Assembly: GCF_000015865.1 (NCBI RefSeq)
Contig: NC_009012.1
Location: forward strand, 3,465,081-3,529,080
From: Acetivibrio thermocellus ATCC 27405
GTDB taxonomy: Bacteria; Bacillota; Clostridia; Acetivibrionales; Acetivibrionaceae
Length of the DNA stretch: 64,000 bases
Reading direction: 5' to 3'
The first letter of the stretch is position 1. The number at the start of each line of letters is the position of its first letter. Both the position numbers and the translations under genes were made by a program. Shown piece after piece: positions 37,859-48,497 of the stretch. Under the pieces are notes generated by a model, which was not told the origin of the DNA, searched no databases, and saw nothing but the letters and a program-made list of their open reading frames with translations.

Positions 37859-38732
37859 TTATTCCATGCCTTCAGCCGTGTTTATGTCTTTTCTTGCAAA
37901 GAATATAACGGAAAGTATACTAAGTGTTATTGACACTCCAATAAGAAATGCAACGGCATATGGAATTGACGGAGAGTCACCCGTGTTGTGCCAATCCAGA
38001 TACTGCAGGCTGCTCCAGCTAAGCGGTGAAAAATAATAAACTTTCAGTTCTCTTGTTATACACCCTACAAATATGGAAAAGTATGAGATAAAAACCAGTA
38101 TACCTGCCGTTATTATACCGCTTATCTTTCCGACAATCAGATTTAAACTAAAAATAACAATTCCTACAAATAATGCAACCGAAAAAACAAACCCAGGCTT
38201 ATCAGTGTGGCTTTAATTGCTGAAAATGTGGTAACTATATCGTTATTTATTTCCACTGTCAGATGAATACCTTTTTGGTATGCACTTGAGGGATTCATTG
38301 CCAGGGTTCTGATGACCTTTCCCCAGTCAGTAGTAAATTCTATACGGGGAAAAAAGCAAATAACTGTTAGAATATAATTGATTATAGTGTATAACAAGCC
38401 GGTAAAGAAAATGTAAAAGAGCTGCCCAACCACCCAGGAAGTTCGCCTGTCCGTATCATGAGAAACGGAGTGTGCCTGTCTATGAAAGGAGCATCGCAAA
38501 ACAGAAGCATTGCAAAACAACCGTAAACAGGCATCATTACAGGAAGAGTAAACAAGTGTGGAAATATCCATGGACTTACGTTTTTTCCAACCAGCTTTGC
38601 ATATTTGTATACTCCGGAAAAATGCCATATGTTAAAGGCCGGTATTAATGCAAAAAGAGTATGGATTTTTGGATTTACTGTCCACTTCTTATAATTAACA
38701 ATCGAACATAACAGAGCATTTTTTATATTCAT
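37859..38732 (-). pseudogene. ABC transporter permease, broken by frameshifts
   Basis: Three overlapping pieces of one hydrophobic protein. The front reads CSIVNYKKWTVNPKIHTLFA and continues to FTLPVMMPVYGC. A shift near 38400-38450 is needed to reach WVVGQLFYIFFTGLLYTIIN, and another near 38180 to reach FVGIVIFSLNLIVGKISG. The last piece ends INTAEGME then TAA at 37859-37861. Restored, it would be about 290 residues with six spans. Confidence 0.75.
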
Positions 38733-39511
38733 GTTCTCTCAATCCTTTTCCTGATTTGTTTTATGGTAATATATAAAAGAATGCCGAGAATCACTGCAAC
38801 AGGTATCAACTTATACAAAAAAGCTGCTGAGGGAGTTACATCAGGACAAATACCTTCAACCAAAATATTCAGTTTTAAAAAATCAGGTATCTGAGCATAT
38901 GCTGTCAGCCGCATTAAAACAAAACATATAACTATGGGTGCTGCCAAGGTGCTGAATTTGTTGGGTATAAAGGTTGATATTGTAAGAGCTGCACCTGTAA
39001 ATAATGCTCCTGACAATGAATAGTGAACGGTGAGTATCAAAATGTACGTCCATTGCCGGTTATTTTTCAACAAAATTGCGTAAGGGCTGCCATCACTTAT
39101 TTGTCCATTAAATAACGGAAAAAATATTGACATAACCGGTGAGAAAACAGTCATACTTCCGGCAACGGACAAAAAACCGGCAATGGTTGAAGATAGGAAT
39201 TTGCTGGCTGCATATTTTCCGGTTCCTGTACGTATAATCCAAAATGTAAGAGCTTTATCTTTCAGCTCTGATACAAAAGACATTGTATATGGCAATATTG
39301 GCAGTATACATAATATTGGCAAAACAGAGCCACTGCCGGTTAGAGCATAACCCAGAAGCTTTAAAATATCGGATTCACTGTAAATAAATCTCGAACAACT
39401 GGTAAACATAACAAATATTGAAATCATTATTGAAATAATGAAATTAACAGATAACAAGGCTCTGTATATGTCTGTTTTTAGCAAAGCCATAAACGTTTTC
39501 TTTTTTACCAC
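38729..39511 (-). CDS. ABC transporter permease
   Basis: A 260-residue hydrophobic protein with about six spans (LLSVNFIISIMISIFVMFTS, ILCILPILPYTMSFV, LIPVAVILGILLYITI). It is the only undamaged frame in this gene group. It overlaps the next gene by 4 bases and the preceding one by 7, so it once formed an operon with them. As its ATPase and sister permease are broken, it is probably non-functional. Confidence 0.7.
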   Translation of the reverse strand: MVKKKTFMALLKTDIYRALLSVNFIISIMISIFVMFTSCSRFIYSESDILKLLGYALTGSGSVLPILCILPILPYTMSFVSELKDKALTFWIIRTGTGKYAASKFLSSTIAGFLSVAGSMTVFSPVMSIFFPLFNGQISDGSPYAILLKNNRQWTYILILTVHYSLSGALFTGAALTISTFIPNKFSTLAAPIVICFVLMRLTAYAQIPDFLKLNILVEGICPDVTPSAAFLYKLIPVAVILGILLYITIKQIRKRIERT

Positions 39512-40704
39512 CTTGACGGATATAATTTACCTGTTACAACATTAACAACATCATATTTATACTCGGTATATTGTATTTCATCGGATTCTGTAGTTTGAAC
39601 GCTGCAGAACACCCATCCGGGAATCAATTCAAACGCATCACCTTCAGGGATGATCAGATAGCAAAATTCTGCCGAAACAATATCTATATCATTCTCCAAT
39701 ATTACAAGTGAATAATTCTCTATCAATGTATTCAGTGCTTCATATACATTAATCAGTCTGTTGGTCTCAATCTCATCAATGATGTTAAGGATGGAATTGG
39801 CCTGTATTTCCTTTATACCGTTATTATCATACACTAAATTAATATATGTTCTAGGCATGGAAACTCGGAAAGCTGAATTTTTGACACCGTCCGCCATATA
39901 CCGTTCTTTGTTTATGATTGGGATGTTGTCTACTAATTGTCTGAGAGAAAAAATATAACATTCATCGTCTTTTGTCCACTCAAGTTTTTTTCTTCATCAA
40001 TCTCTGGATTTGAAAAACTTTCAAGAAACTTAGGATATAATTCATAATGTGATTTTATGGGTTCCAGTTCCAGGGAATAGGTTTCATGAACATCGAATTG
40101 GGGTATTCCGGCTGCTTTTAATACTCTTTCAATATCTGCCAGTGCATCTTTATAGGGCAGAAAATCCAAATCGGTATATGATGAATAACCATTGTTGGAA
40201 TTATGTCTTAAATATTGATGAGTAGTGGAGGAAGAAAAAGAAAGATCTGCAACAGTTGACAATTTATCTAGTACACCGTTAACCACTCTAATGTAACTGA
40301 ATCCCCCCCTTTTCACGCTTGTTTCAGTACCAAAGCTTTTACCACCGTCATATATATTTAGAAATTCCTGTGTGTTGCCGCTGGATGCAATAAATTGCGG
40401 GCCTACAGCCCAGATTTTCTTTTCAGTTATGCTGTTTTTCATAAATGCATCTATCAGCTTTTGATTTTGATTGTCAAAAACCGTATGTCCTGCTTTATAG
40501 GTTTTTGCTGTTTCAACATTTTTTACATTGTCGAGGTTTATGTCTATTGACAGTTTTTCAGGCAAATTTACGGTTTCAAAAAAGTTTTGCTGTCCATGTT
40601 TTGAAAATCAACGGCTTTTTCAGAAGTGCCACATGAGGATAATACCCCCCCCAAAAAGATGAACGTTAACAGAATAAGCATAATATTTTTTTTATTTTCT
40701 TCAT
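39505..40704 (-). pseudogene. Lipoprotein gene broken by homopolymer frameshifts
   Basis: Pieces in three frames make one exported lipoprotein of about 390 residues. The start ATGAAGAAAATAAAAAAA (40704) needs one shift in the A run to reach IFLGGVLSSCG (lipobox). A T run near 40583 has one base too few to join MDSKTF to FETVNLPEKLSIDI. An A run near 39988 has one too few to join DEEK to KLEWTKDDECYIFSLRQLV and on to NKERYMADGVKN. The family is unknown. It heads the ABC operon, so it may have been its accessory lipoprotein. Confidence 0.75.
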
Positions 40705-41024
40705 CACTCCATATGTAAAAATATTGGGTGATATTATGGGTTAAATGTGTTTGTCAAAATTTAATATTACAGTATTATTATACCGGATTCAGGCTGTATG
40801 ATAAAATATTTTTTATCTGAATCATAAACTATATAATTCAAAATTTGAAGATTTTTAAATTTTTATAAAACATTTCTTAACTTTTTAAATGACCGTTGTT
40901 TTATTGCAAAGTTGTAGAATGATGTTGATTTCACAAAATTAGTTTATAGAAACGGCAAGTTTAAGGAAATAATTGACGATTGCAGGGATTGAAAAATAAA
41001 TGTATCGGAACCAAAAATCGCACT

Positions 41025-41068
41025 CAATTATCTTATATTGACAAGTAAAATACCATGTGAGATAATTG
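41025..41068 (+). promoter_or_regulatory. cdp promoter bracketed by an inverted repeat
   Basis: TTGACA (41038-41043), 17 bases, GATAAT (41061-41066) is a near-consensus SigA promoter. CAATTATCT (41025-41033) and AGATAATTG (41060-41068) are perfect inverted copies on either side, the second covering the -10 box, a layout that suggests repressor binding. The rest of 40705-41127 is AT-rich with nothing else evident. Confidence 0.7.
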
Positions 41069-41127
41069 TTCTGAATTGGTCCCAAGAGGGTTTGGAACAA
41101 ATATTTTGTTTGGTAGGGGAATGAACT

Positions 41128-44082
41128 ATGATTACTAAAGTAACAGCGAGAAATAATAAGATAACACCTGTTGAGTTGTTGAATCAAAAGTTTGGAAACA
41201 AGATTAATCTGGGCAATTTTGCGGATGCTGTTTTTACTGACGCGGCGTTCAAAAATGTGGCAGGCATTGCAAATTTGCCTATGAAAGCGCCGGTAATGCA
41301 GGTTCTTATGGAAAACTGCATTGTTTCAAAATATCTGAAACAGTTTGTACCTGACCGGTCTGTTTGTTTTGTTGAAGAAGGACAGAAATTTTACATAGTA
41401 CTTGAAGACGGTCAAAAAATTGAAGTGCCTGAGGATGTAAACAAGGCTCTCAGGGCTACGGTAAGTGATGTAAAGCATTGGGCAGGTTATTTGACGGAAG
41501 ACGGGGAGCATGTAATCGACCTTTTAAAACCGGCTCCGGGTCCGCATTTTTATGTGAATTTGCTTATAGGAAACAGGCTTGGTTTTAAAAGGACATTGCA
41601 GACAACTCCGAAAAGTGTGGTTGACAGGTTCGGAAGAGGTTCGTTCCGTTCCCATGCTGCAACCCAGGTGCTGGCAACGAGATTTGACATGCGCCAGGAG
41701 GAAAACGGTTTTCCTGCGAACAGACAGTTCTATTTGTATGAAGACGGCAAACAGATTTTTTATTCCGCATTAATTGATGACAACATTGTTGAGGCTACCT
41801 GCAAACATTCATGCAATCGTACGGTAATAAAATATAAGACGGCATGTAATCTGGAAATTACAAGAACCATCTTCCTGGTGCCTCACAAGAAGGGATTCCC
41901 TCTTGCAACTGAATTACAGAGAATTGAAATAAAGAATGCGTCGGACAAGGCAAGGAATTTGTCCATTACATATACGGGAATGTTTGGAACGGGTGCCGTT
42001 CATGCGATATTTGAGGACGTAACATACACAAATGTTATCATGCAAAGTGCCGCCCTTTACAATGACAAGGGTGAGTTTATCGGAATAACTCCTGATTATT
42101 ATCCTGAAGAATTTAAACAGGATACAAGATTTGTCACGATGATTGTCCGCAACGGGGACGAGAAATCATTCCCGCAGAGTTTCTGCACGGACTACAACGA
42201 CTTTGTAGGCACAGGAACATTGGAGCATCCGGCAGGCGGATGTAATTTGAACAACAAGCTGAACCGCAAAGGTCCGGGATTCTTTGCCCTGGGTGCGCCG
42301 TTTACGGTTGAACCGGGCAAGACAGTCATAATAGACACTTTCACCGGTTTGTCTTCGAGCAAGGATAATGAAAATTACAGCGATGCAGTAATGCTCAGGG
42401 AACTGGACAATTTGCTGCGCTATTTTGAAAAAAGCGAATCTGTGGAAGAAACATTGAATGAAATTATCAACTTCCATGAAAATTATGGCAAATACTTCCA
42501 GTTCAATACCGGAAACAAGCTGTTTGATTCCGGATTTAACAGGAATTTGGCGTTCCAGGTATTGTATCAGACATTTATGTCCCGTTCTTTCGGACAAACA
42601 CAGAAAGGATATCGTGAAATCGGATTCAGGGAAATTCAGGACCTGTTTGCATCCATGTACTATTTTATAAACATAGGATATCAGGATTTTGTAAAGGAAT
42701 TGTTGTTTGAGTGGACGGCAAACGTATATAAAATGGGTTATGCAAACCACAACTTCTATTGGGTGGGCAAACAGCCGGGACTGTATTCCGATGACAGCCT
42801 GTGGCTCTTGCAGGCATATTACAGATATATTATTTATACAAAAGATACTTCGGTATTAAATGAGGAAGTACCGGTTGCCGACGGAAACAATGAAAAGAGG
42901 GCTGTAAGAGAAACGCTGAAGGCTATCATCCAGTATTCCGCTTGTATTTCTGTCGGTGATCATGGCCTTCCGCTGCTGGATCTTGCAGACTGGAATGACT
43001 GCCTGAAGATTGACAGCAACAGTATAGACGGTGCAACCAAAGAAAAGTTGTACTACGAACAGTTGAAGAAGACAAACGGCAAATATGGAGATCGCTTTAT
43101 GAGCGATTATTCGGAAAGCGTGATGAATGCTTTCCTCTTGAAGTTGGCAATTGACCATTTGGCTGAAATTGCAACTTTGGATAATGACACTCAACTGGCC
43201 CAACAAATGAGTGAATTGTCAAAAGAGGTTACAGACCGCATTCAGAAACATGCCTGGAAAGAAAACTTCTTTGCCCGTGTTCTTATAAACCGTTACAAAG
43301 ACGGTTCCTATACTTATTTGGGAGCAAAGGGCGACAAGCTTTCCGCTGATCCGAACATTGACGGCGTGTACTTCTTAAACAGTTTTGCATGGTCGGTGCT
43401 GTCCGATGTTGCAACCGATGAGCAAATAGCAATAATGGTGGATGTCATCAAAAAATATTTGTTAACTCCGTACGGCTTGCGTTTGGTAACACCTGCCGAT
43501 TTGAACAAAATTGCAAATGATACTGCAACAGGGCATTACTTCTTTGGTGACAGGGAAAACGGTGCTGTCTTCAAACATGCTTCAATGATGGCAGTTGTTG
43601 CGCTTATCAAGGCTGCAAAGAAAGTAAAAGACAATGAGCTTGCCAAAGAAATGGCAAGAATAGCGTACTTTATGATAGACTTGGTACTGCCATACAAGAA
43701 CCTTGAAAATCCGTTCCAGGTTGCAGGAAATCCAAGGATATGCACTCAATATATCAATACTGACACAGGAGAAAATATTGGACCTTTGTTGAGCGGGACG
43801 GCAACCTGGCTTAACTTGAATCTTATTTCCCTGGCAGGAATAGAGTACACCAGGGATGGAATTTCCTTCAATCCGATACTTCGGGAAGAGGAAACTCAGT
43901 TGAATTTCACTTTGAAAGCGCCGAAATGCTCATATAAGTTTAGTATTACAAAACCGGTTGGTTTTGCTAGAATGGAAAGTTCGGAATATGAACTTTTTGT
44001 TGATGGACAAAAGATTGACAACACTGTCATTCCAATGTATACGGATGAAAAAGAACATATAGTGACTCTTAAGTTTAAATAA
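41128..44082 (+). CDS. cdp: Cellodextrin phosphorylase (GH94)
   Basis: A 984-residue cytoplasmic enzyme that splits imported cellodextrins with inorganic phosphate, giving glucose 1-phosphate and a shorter chain and saving ATP. AGGGGAATGAACT precedes the ATG. The size (about 980) separates it from cellobiose phosphorylase (about 810). The N-terminal beta-sandwich is followed by an alpha/alpha barrel; the general acid lies in LLDLADWNDCLK, and TYLGAKGDKLSADPNIDG and HYFFGDRENGAVFKHAS border the phosphate and sugar sites. It ends at a terminator and stands alone. Confidence 0.96.
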   Translation: MITKVTARNNKITPVELLNQKFGNKINLGNFADAVFTDAAFKNVAGIANLPMKAPVMQVLMENCIVSKYLKQFVPDRSVCFVEEGQKFYIVLEDGQKIEVPEDVNKALRATVSDVKHWAGYLTEDGEHVIDLLKPAPGPHFYVNLLIGNRLGFKRTLQTTPKSVVDRFGRGSFRSHAATQVLATRFDMRQEENGFPANRQFYLYEDGKQIFYSALIDDNIVEATCKHSCNRTVIKYKTACNLEITRTIFLVPHKKGFPLATELQRIEIKNASDKARNLSITYTGMFGTGAVHAIFEDVTYTNVIMQSAALYNDKGEFIGITPDYYPEEFKQDTRFVTMIVRNGDEKSFPQSFCTDYNDFVGTGTLEHPAGGCNLNNKLNRKGPGFFALGAPFTVEPGKTVIIDTFTGLSSSKDNENYSDAVMLRELDNLLRYFEKSESVEETLNEIINFHENYGKYFQFNTGNKLFDSGFNRNLAFQVLYQTFMSRSFGQTQKGYREIGFREIQDLFASMYYFINIGYQDFVKELLFEWTANVYKMGYANHNFYWVGKQPGLYSDDSLWLLQAYYRYIIYTKDTSVLNEEVPVADGNNEKRAVRETLKAIIQYSACISVGDHGLPLLDLADWNDCLKIDSNSIDGATKEKLYYEQLKKTNGKYGDRFMSDYSESVMNAFLLKLAIDHLAEIATLDNDTQLAQQMSELSKEVTDRIQKHAWKENFFARVLINRYKDGSYTYLGAKGDKLSADPNIDGVYFLNSFAWSVLSDVATDEQIAIMVDVIKKYLLTPYGLRLVTPADLNKIANDTATGHYFFGDRENGAVFKHASMMAVVALIKAAKKVKDNELAKEMARIAYFMIDLVLPYKNLENPFQVAGNPRICTQYINTDTGENIGPLLSGTATWLNLNLISLAGIEYTRDGISFNPILREEETQLNFTLKAPKCSYKFSITKPVGFARMESSEYELFVDGQKIDNTVIPMYTDEKEHIVTLKFK

Positions 44083-44125
44083 AGTGCTATAAATAAAACA
44101 TTGCATTGAATATTGGGTTGTTAAA

Positions 44126-44166
44126 GAAAACCTTGACCATATGCGCTGTGGTCAAGGTTTTTTTCA
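44126..44166 (+). terminator. Terminator after cdp
   Basis: AAAACCTTGACCA and TGGTCAAGGTTTT form a strong stem with seven T at the end. Confidence 0.88.
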
Positions 44167-44172
44167 TAAAAA

Positions 44173-44394
44173 CTAGTCTTTTTTGATATTTTGCCATGAA
44201 CCGTCTTTTGTGCATATTGTTTTTGAACCGTCTTTATTTTCTATTATTGAACCTGCGGCATGCCTTTGGTGGTTATAAACACAGAAAGGGTCCTTTCCTG
44301 CATCGCCCACAGGCTTGCCGGAAACGTGTTTTACCTCATTTGGTGGCGATATGGTGTTTATAAAAAGTTTGTCATGCTTTTGATGATTTTTCAT
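44173..44394 (-). CDS. Small hypothetical protein
   Basis: A 73-residue soluble protein with GAAAGGA 8 bases before its ATG. The first half is polar; the second reads HQRHAAGSIIENKDGSKTIC then TKDGSWQNIKKD, a pattern like short proteins with a YxxGxxI and C-x-DGxW beta hairpin, which I cannot name with confidence. Cysteines in FCVYN and TICTK might pair. It converges with cdp at the terminator. Confidence 0.6.
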   Translation of the reverse strand: MKNHQKHDKLFINTISPPNEVKHVSGKPVGDAGKDPFCVYNHQRHAAGSIIENKDGSKTICTKDGSWQNIKKD

Positions 44395-44546
44395 GGTATC
44401 ATTCCTTTCTCATACATATTATTGCTCAATCGAAGAGAAATTATAAATAATCGTGGGATTGGTGCTTGATATTTTAAGGCATTTTGATGGTATTAATGTT
44501 TATAATTCGCATTATTTGAAAAATAAAAAGTTGGGAGAGAGAATTT

Positions 44547-45143
44547 ATGGCGAATAATTGCTTTGAAAAGTCAAACCTTAAGCTGGCTGCTTTTGCAGGG
44601 GGATGTTTTTGGTGCATGGTCCCTCCGTTTAAAGAACTTGAAGGCGTGTGTGAAGTGATTGCCGGCTATACCGGCGGTCATGTTGAAAATCCAACCTATG
44701 AGCAGGTTTGTTCAGGAAAAACGGGACACTATGAAGCAGTGCAAATTACCTATGATCCTGAAACAATCCAATATGAAAAGCTTCTTGACGTTTTTTGGAG
44801 TCAGATTGACCCGACGGATCCGGAAGGACAGTTTGCCGACAAGGGACCGCAATATCAGACCGCTATTTTTTACTATGATGAGGAGCAAAAAGTACTTGCC
44901 GAGGAGTCGAAGAAAAGACTGGAAAGTGAAGGGTATTTTGACAAACCCATTGTCACAAAGATAATAAAGGCATCTGCATTTTATCCTGCTGAGGAGTATC
45001 ATCAGGATTATTATTTGAAAAATCCGGAACACTATAAGCGTTATAAGACAGGTTCCGGACGGGAGGCATATATCCAAAAGGTTTGTGGGATAAGGGCTAT
45101 GAACAAAAATAATAGCAAAACAAATGATATGCAAAGCAAATAA
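44547..45143 (+). CDS. msrA: Peptide methionine sulfoxide reductase MsrA
   Basis: A 198-residue enzyme that reduces the S-form of methionine sulfoxide in oxidised proteins. GGAGAGAG precedes the ATG. The active-site motif AGGCFWC holds the catalytic cysteine; GYTGGHVENPTYEQVCSG and PAEEYHQDYYLKNP are family signatures. The C terminus carries a further cysteine (QKVCGIR) that may resolve the disulfide. No msrB is attached. Confidence 0.95.
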   Translation: MANNCFEKSNLKLAAFAGGCFWCMVPPFKELEGVCEVIAGYTGGHVENPTYEQVCSGKTGHYEAVQITYDPETIQYEKLLDVFWSQIDPTDPEGQFADKGPQYQTAIFYYDEEQKVLAEESKKRLESEGYFDKPIVTKIIKASAFYPAEEYHQDYYLKNPEHYKRYKTGSGREAYIQKVCGIRAMNKNNSKTNDMQSK

Positions 45144-45255
45144 TATATAAAAACAAATAATATGAAAATTGATTAACCGGCTCTTGTAATTTATGTATTA
45201 TTTTGAGTTTTTGCCGCAAACTATAGTTGTCAATATAGTTTGAGGAGGAATTTAA

Positions 45256-47193
45256 ATGGCGTATGACAAACTTTTTGAGCCGGGATATATCGGAAAAGTA
45301 AAGATTAAAAACAGACTGGTAATGTCTCCGATGAATACCCATTTTTCCATAGGAGACCCTGCAGTACTTTCCGAAAGGTATTTTGAATATTACAAAGCAC
45401 GGGCAAGAGGAGGAGTGGGACTTATAATTACAACCCATGTAAAGGCGGAAAAAAACATTGACCCGTATCCTCTTACCTATGGCTATGCCACTTTTGATTC
45501 TGTAAGCCAGATAAAGTATTTCAATGAAATAACCGAAATGGCTCACAGATATGATGCAAAGATTGCAATTGAACTGTCTCCGGGTACCGGAAGACTGGCC
45601 GATGCAACGTTAAAGGACAAATGGCCTGTCGGGCCTTCGGAAATTGAGATACTGGGTATGCCGGGAGTTAAAACACGGGCGCTTACCAAGGATGAGATAC
45701 ACGGACTTGTGGAGGCTTATGGGAAAGCGGCGGGATTGGCAAAGCAGGCGGGTTTTGACATAATTTATGTTCACTTTACCGCTTATCTCGGAGACCAATT
45801 CCTTTCTTCGGCCTGGAATCACAGAACGGATGAATATGGTGGAAGTCTTGAAAACCGAATGCGGTTTTTGCTCGAATGCATTGAGAGTGCACGAAACAAT
45901 GTGGGAAGCGATTTTCCCATGATTGTGGGATTGGCGTTGGATCATGGATTCCCCGGAGGAAGGGAGCTTGACGAAACAATAGAAATTGCAAAAAGGCTCA
46001 AACAGATAGGCATAGATACATTGCATCTCAGACGTGGAAGCTATGACAACATGAATCTTCTTATACCTACCGAATATATGGAGGACGCCGTTTCTGTCGA
46101 CTATGCGGCCAAAGTCAGAGAACAGGCAGGTATACAGGTGATTTCCGATGGAAACATTTCAGATCCGGTCCTTGCGAATAAACTGATGGAAGAAAACAAG
46201 CTTGACTTTGTAGGCCTTGGAAGAGCTCTTTTGGCCGACCCGGAGTGGGTGAACAAGGTACGGGCTGACAAGAAAGAGGATATAGTACCTTGTGTGCGGT
46301 GCATGCAGTGCATTAACAGAATATTTTTTGGGCAATATGCCGCATGCAGCGTAAATCCTGTTCTTGGAAAAGAGTACTTAAGCCCGATACTGCCTGCAAA
46401 GAAGCCTAAGAAAGTGCTTGTAATAGGCGGAGGGATGGCAGGTATGGCATTTGCAAAGATGGCAGAAGAAAAAGGGCATGACGTTACATTGCTTGAGAGC
46501 ACTTCAGAGCTTGGAGGACACTTGCTTGAAGGTGCGGTGATGGATCACAAGAAGGAAGTTGACGCATACTGCAGGCATTTGGTAAGGGAGATTAAAAACT
46601 CCGGTGTGAAAGTAAAGTACAACACCAGGGCTACAAAAGAATTGGTGAAGGAGCTCAATCCGGATGCGGTTGTGGTGGCAACAGGTTCCGTGCCTGTAAT
46701 TCCTGATGTTCCGGGCATTGACAGACCCAATGTGAGGATAGCCACCAAGCTTCTTAAAGAAGGGCAGGACACCGGGCAGAATGTGATTATCGTCGGCGGA
46801 GGTTTGGTGGGCTGCGAAACGGGATTGCACCTTGCAGAAAAGGGAAAGAAAGTAACCATAATAGATATGCTTCCGGAAGTGGCTCAGGATGTTATTTTCA
46901 TGGCGAGATTTTCCCTGCTTGAGGCACTTAAGAATAAAGGGATAGAAACCTATGGAGGGCTTAAACTGACAGAAATAACAGAGTCGGGTATCGTTGTTGA
47001 GGATTCCAATGGAGATAAAAAGGAGATGGCTTGCGACACTGTGGTAATTGCTGTGGGATTAAAGGCGGATGACACTTTGTACAATGAGCTTGTAAATGAG
47101 TTTGATGAAGTGTATCGAATTGGCGACTGCATCAAGGCAAGAAAGTTTATTGATGCAATCCAGGAAGCCTTCCAGGTGGCGGTGGATATATAA
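45256..47193 (+). CDS. NADH:flavin oxidoreductase, 2,4-dienoyl-CoA reductase family
   Basis: A 645-residue enzyme with AGGAGG before the ATG. Residues 1-340 are an old-yellow-enzyme barrel binding FMN (LFEPGYIGKVKIKNRLVMSP, GGSLENRMRFLLE). A 4Fe-4S site follows (CVRCMQCINRIFFGQYAACSV). Residues about 380-640 are an FAD/NAD(P)H domain with two dinucleotide motifs (VLVIGGGMAGMAFA, VIIVGGGLVGCETG). It resembles FadH, BaiCD and enoate reductases; the unsaturated substrate is unknown. Confidence 0.9.
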   Translation: MAYDKLFEPGYIGKVKIKNRLVMSPMNTHFSIGDPAVLSERYFEYYKARARGGVGLIITTHVKAEKNIDPYPLTYGYATFDSVSQIKYFNEITEMAHRYDAKIAIELSPGTGRLADATLKDKWPVGPSEIEILGMPGVKTRALTKDEIHGLVEAYGKAAGLAKQAGFDIIYVHFTAYLGDQFLSSAWNHRTDEYGGSLENRMRFLLECIESARNNVGSDFPMIVGLALDHGFPGGRELDETIEIAKRLKQIGIDTLHLRRGSYDNMNLLIPTEYMEDAVSVDYAAKVREQAGIQVISDGNISDPVLANKLMEENKLDFVGLGRALLADPEWVNKVRADKKEDIVPCVRCMQCINRIFFGQYAACSVNPVLGKEYLSPILPAKKPKKVLVIGGGMAGMAFAKMAEEKGHDVTLLESTSELGGHLLEGAVMDHKKEVDAYCRHLVREIKNSGVKVKYNTRATKELVKELNPDAVVVATGSVPVIPDVPGIDRPNVRIATKLLKEGQDTGQNVIIVGGGLVGCETGLHLAEKGKKVTIIDMLPEVAQDVIFMARFSLLEALKNKGIETYGGLKLTEITESGIVVEDSNGDKKEMACDTVVIAVGLKADDTLYNELVNEFDEVYRIGDCIKARKFIDAIQEAFQVAVDI

Positions 47194-47902
47194 TTTACGC
47201 ATATAGCATGCAAAGAAGCATGTTAAATTGTGCAGTAAAAGAATTATAAGAATATTTAGAAATAAGGAGGTGATGCAATACAATTTATATTAAATTTATA
47301 TCTTGAAATTTATATCTTGTGCTGTCTGCCGGTTTAAAGACTCCAGGAATAATTGATTCAATTTGAAACTAATATAAAATTTTGATAATATAGTAATTAA
47401 TAGATTCTTGTAAAAATTTCTGTTTGCCATTAAGCCATCAGGCTTACCAAAACAATATTACAAGGGGGTCATATTATAAAGAAAAGGTTCAATAATTTTC
47501 TTTTTTGCGGGATATTTCGTCCATAATTATACTCAATCGATAAAAGTGGATGATGTTTCGTATGCTACAATAACTAATCTGCCGCAATTGATCCCGACGG
47601 TAAAGTATATAATTTACATACTTTTTACAAAATAAACCGTGGATGGACAATTCGAAATGAGGTAAAAATGGCAAGAAAATCAGAGGGCTCCTTCTTGGTA
47701 AGAATTATAAAGGTAATATCCAAGGGGGAGTTTTTTTATGTAAACATTATCAAAAGAACAAGTCAAGAAATTAAATGTATAAGCTTCATATAAGTAATAA
47801 CGCTGCTTTGCTGAAAACTGCAAAAAATAATTTGGACTCTTCACCTAAAAAATTTTGTTACATCAGTCGAAACCGTATATAAATATAATAGAGGTGGACA
47901 TA
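47194..47902. other. Long AT-rich spacer with a likely gene remnant
   Basis: Joining two frames at 47500-47650 on the plus strand gives GYFVHNYTQSIKVDDVSYAT and then IDPDGKVYNLHTFYKINRGW, which reads as a decayed secreted protein. AGGAGGTGATG at 47264 and AAGGGGGTC at 47462 look like orphan ribosome sites. No riboswitch or RNA gene is recognised. Confidence 0.35.
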
Positions 47903-48427
47903 ATGAAAACTTTTGAGGAGCTTTGCCAGGAAAATTACAGTAGAATTTATAAATATATATTCTCGATGACAGGGAGTAAAGAGTCTACCGAGGATTTAAT
48001 CCAGGAAGTCTTTATAGCTGCGTATGAAAAAGGTGAGGCTTTTTTACGGCATGAAAAACCTGCTGCATTTTTATACAAAACGGCACGGAATATGACAGTT
48101 ACCTATTTAAAGAATTTAAAGCGCCAAAGAATTTCTGCAATGGAATACCTGTCTGAGAATATTCCCCAGGATGACACTGACTTATGTGAAACGCTCTTGA
48201 TGGAATTGGACCGAAAAATCGATGAGACAGCCTATACCGGACAAGTAATCGGCAACTTGAATACAAACCAGCACAATCTGTATAGACAACGTTATGTCGA
48301 AGGCAAGTCAATCAAAGAAATTGCTTCAGAAGAGGGTGTCAGTGAAACAGCCATGCGTATGCGGTTGGTAAGGCTGAGAAAAGAAATACAGGATATCGTA
48401 AAAAAATTAAAACTGGGTGAAAAGTAA
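47903..48427 (+). CDS. ECF-type RNA polymerase sigma factor
   Basis: A 174-residue sigma factor; ATG 47903 has AGAGGTGGA upstream. Region 2 is about 10-75 (SMTGSKESTEDLIQEVFIAA, AAFLYKTARNMTVTYLKN) and region 4 about 115-165 (NQHNLYRQRYVEGKSIKEIA, SETAMRMRLVRLRKEI). The gene 70 bases downstream encodes a single-span membrane protein that looks like its anti-sigma factor. The stimulus and targets are unknown. Confidence 0.88.
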   Translation: MKTFEELCQENYSRIYKYIFSMTGSKESTEDLIQEVFIAAYEKGEAFLRHEKPAAFLYKTARNMTVTYLKNLKRQRISAMEYLSENIPQDDTDLCETLLMELDRKIDETAYTGQVIGNLNTNQHNLYRQRYVEGKSIKEIASEEGVSETAMRMRLVRLRKEIQDIVKKLKLGEK

Positions 48428-48497
48428 GTTACATTGGACAAGTTTAAATATATATAAAATGTAAAGCGCTTTACGTTGAAAGTGGAGGGAATTCATT

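Noticed and set aside
47260-47500. Possible riboswitch or small RNA between the reductase and sigma genes
   Set aside because: No motif of a c-di-GMP, T-box, SAM or other known class could be fitted; only orphan ribosome sites were seen.
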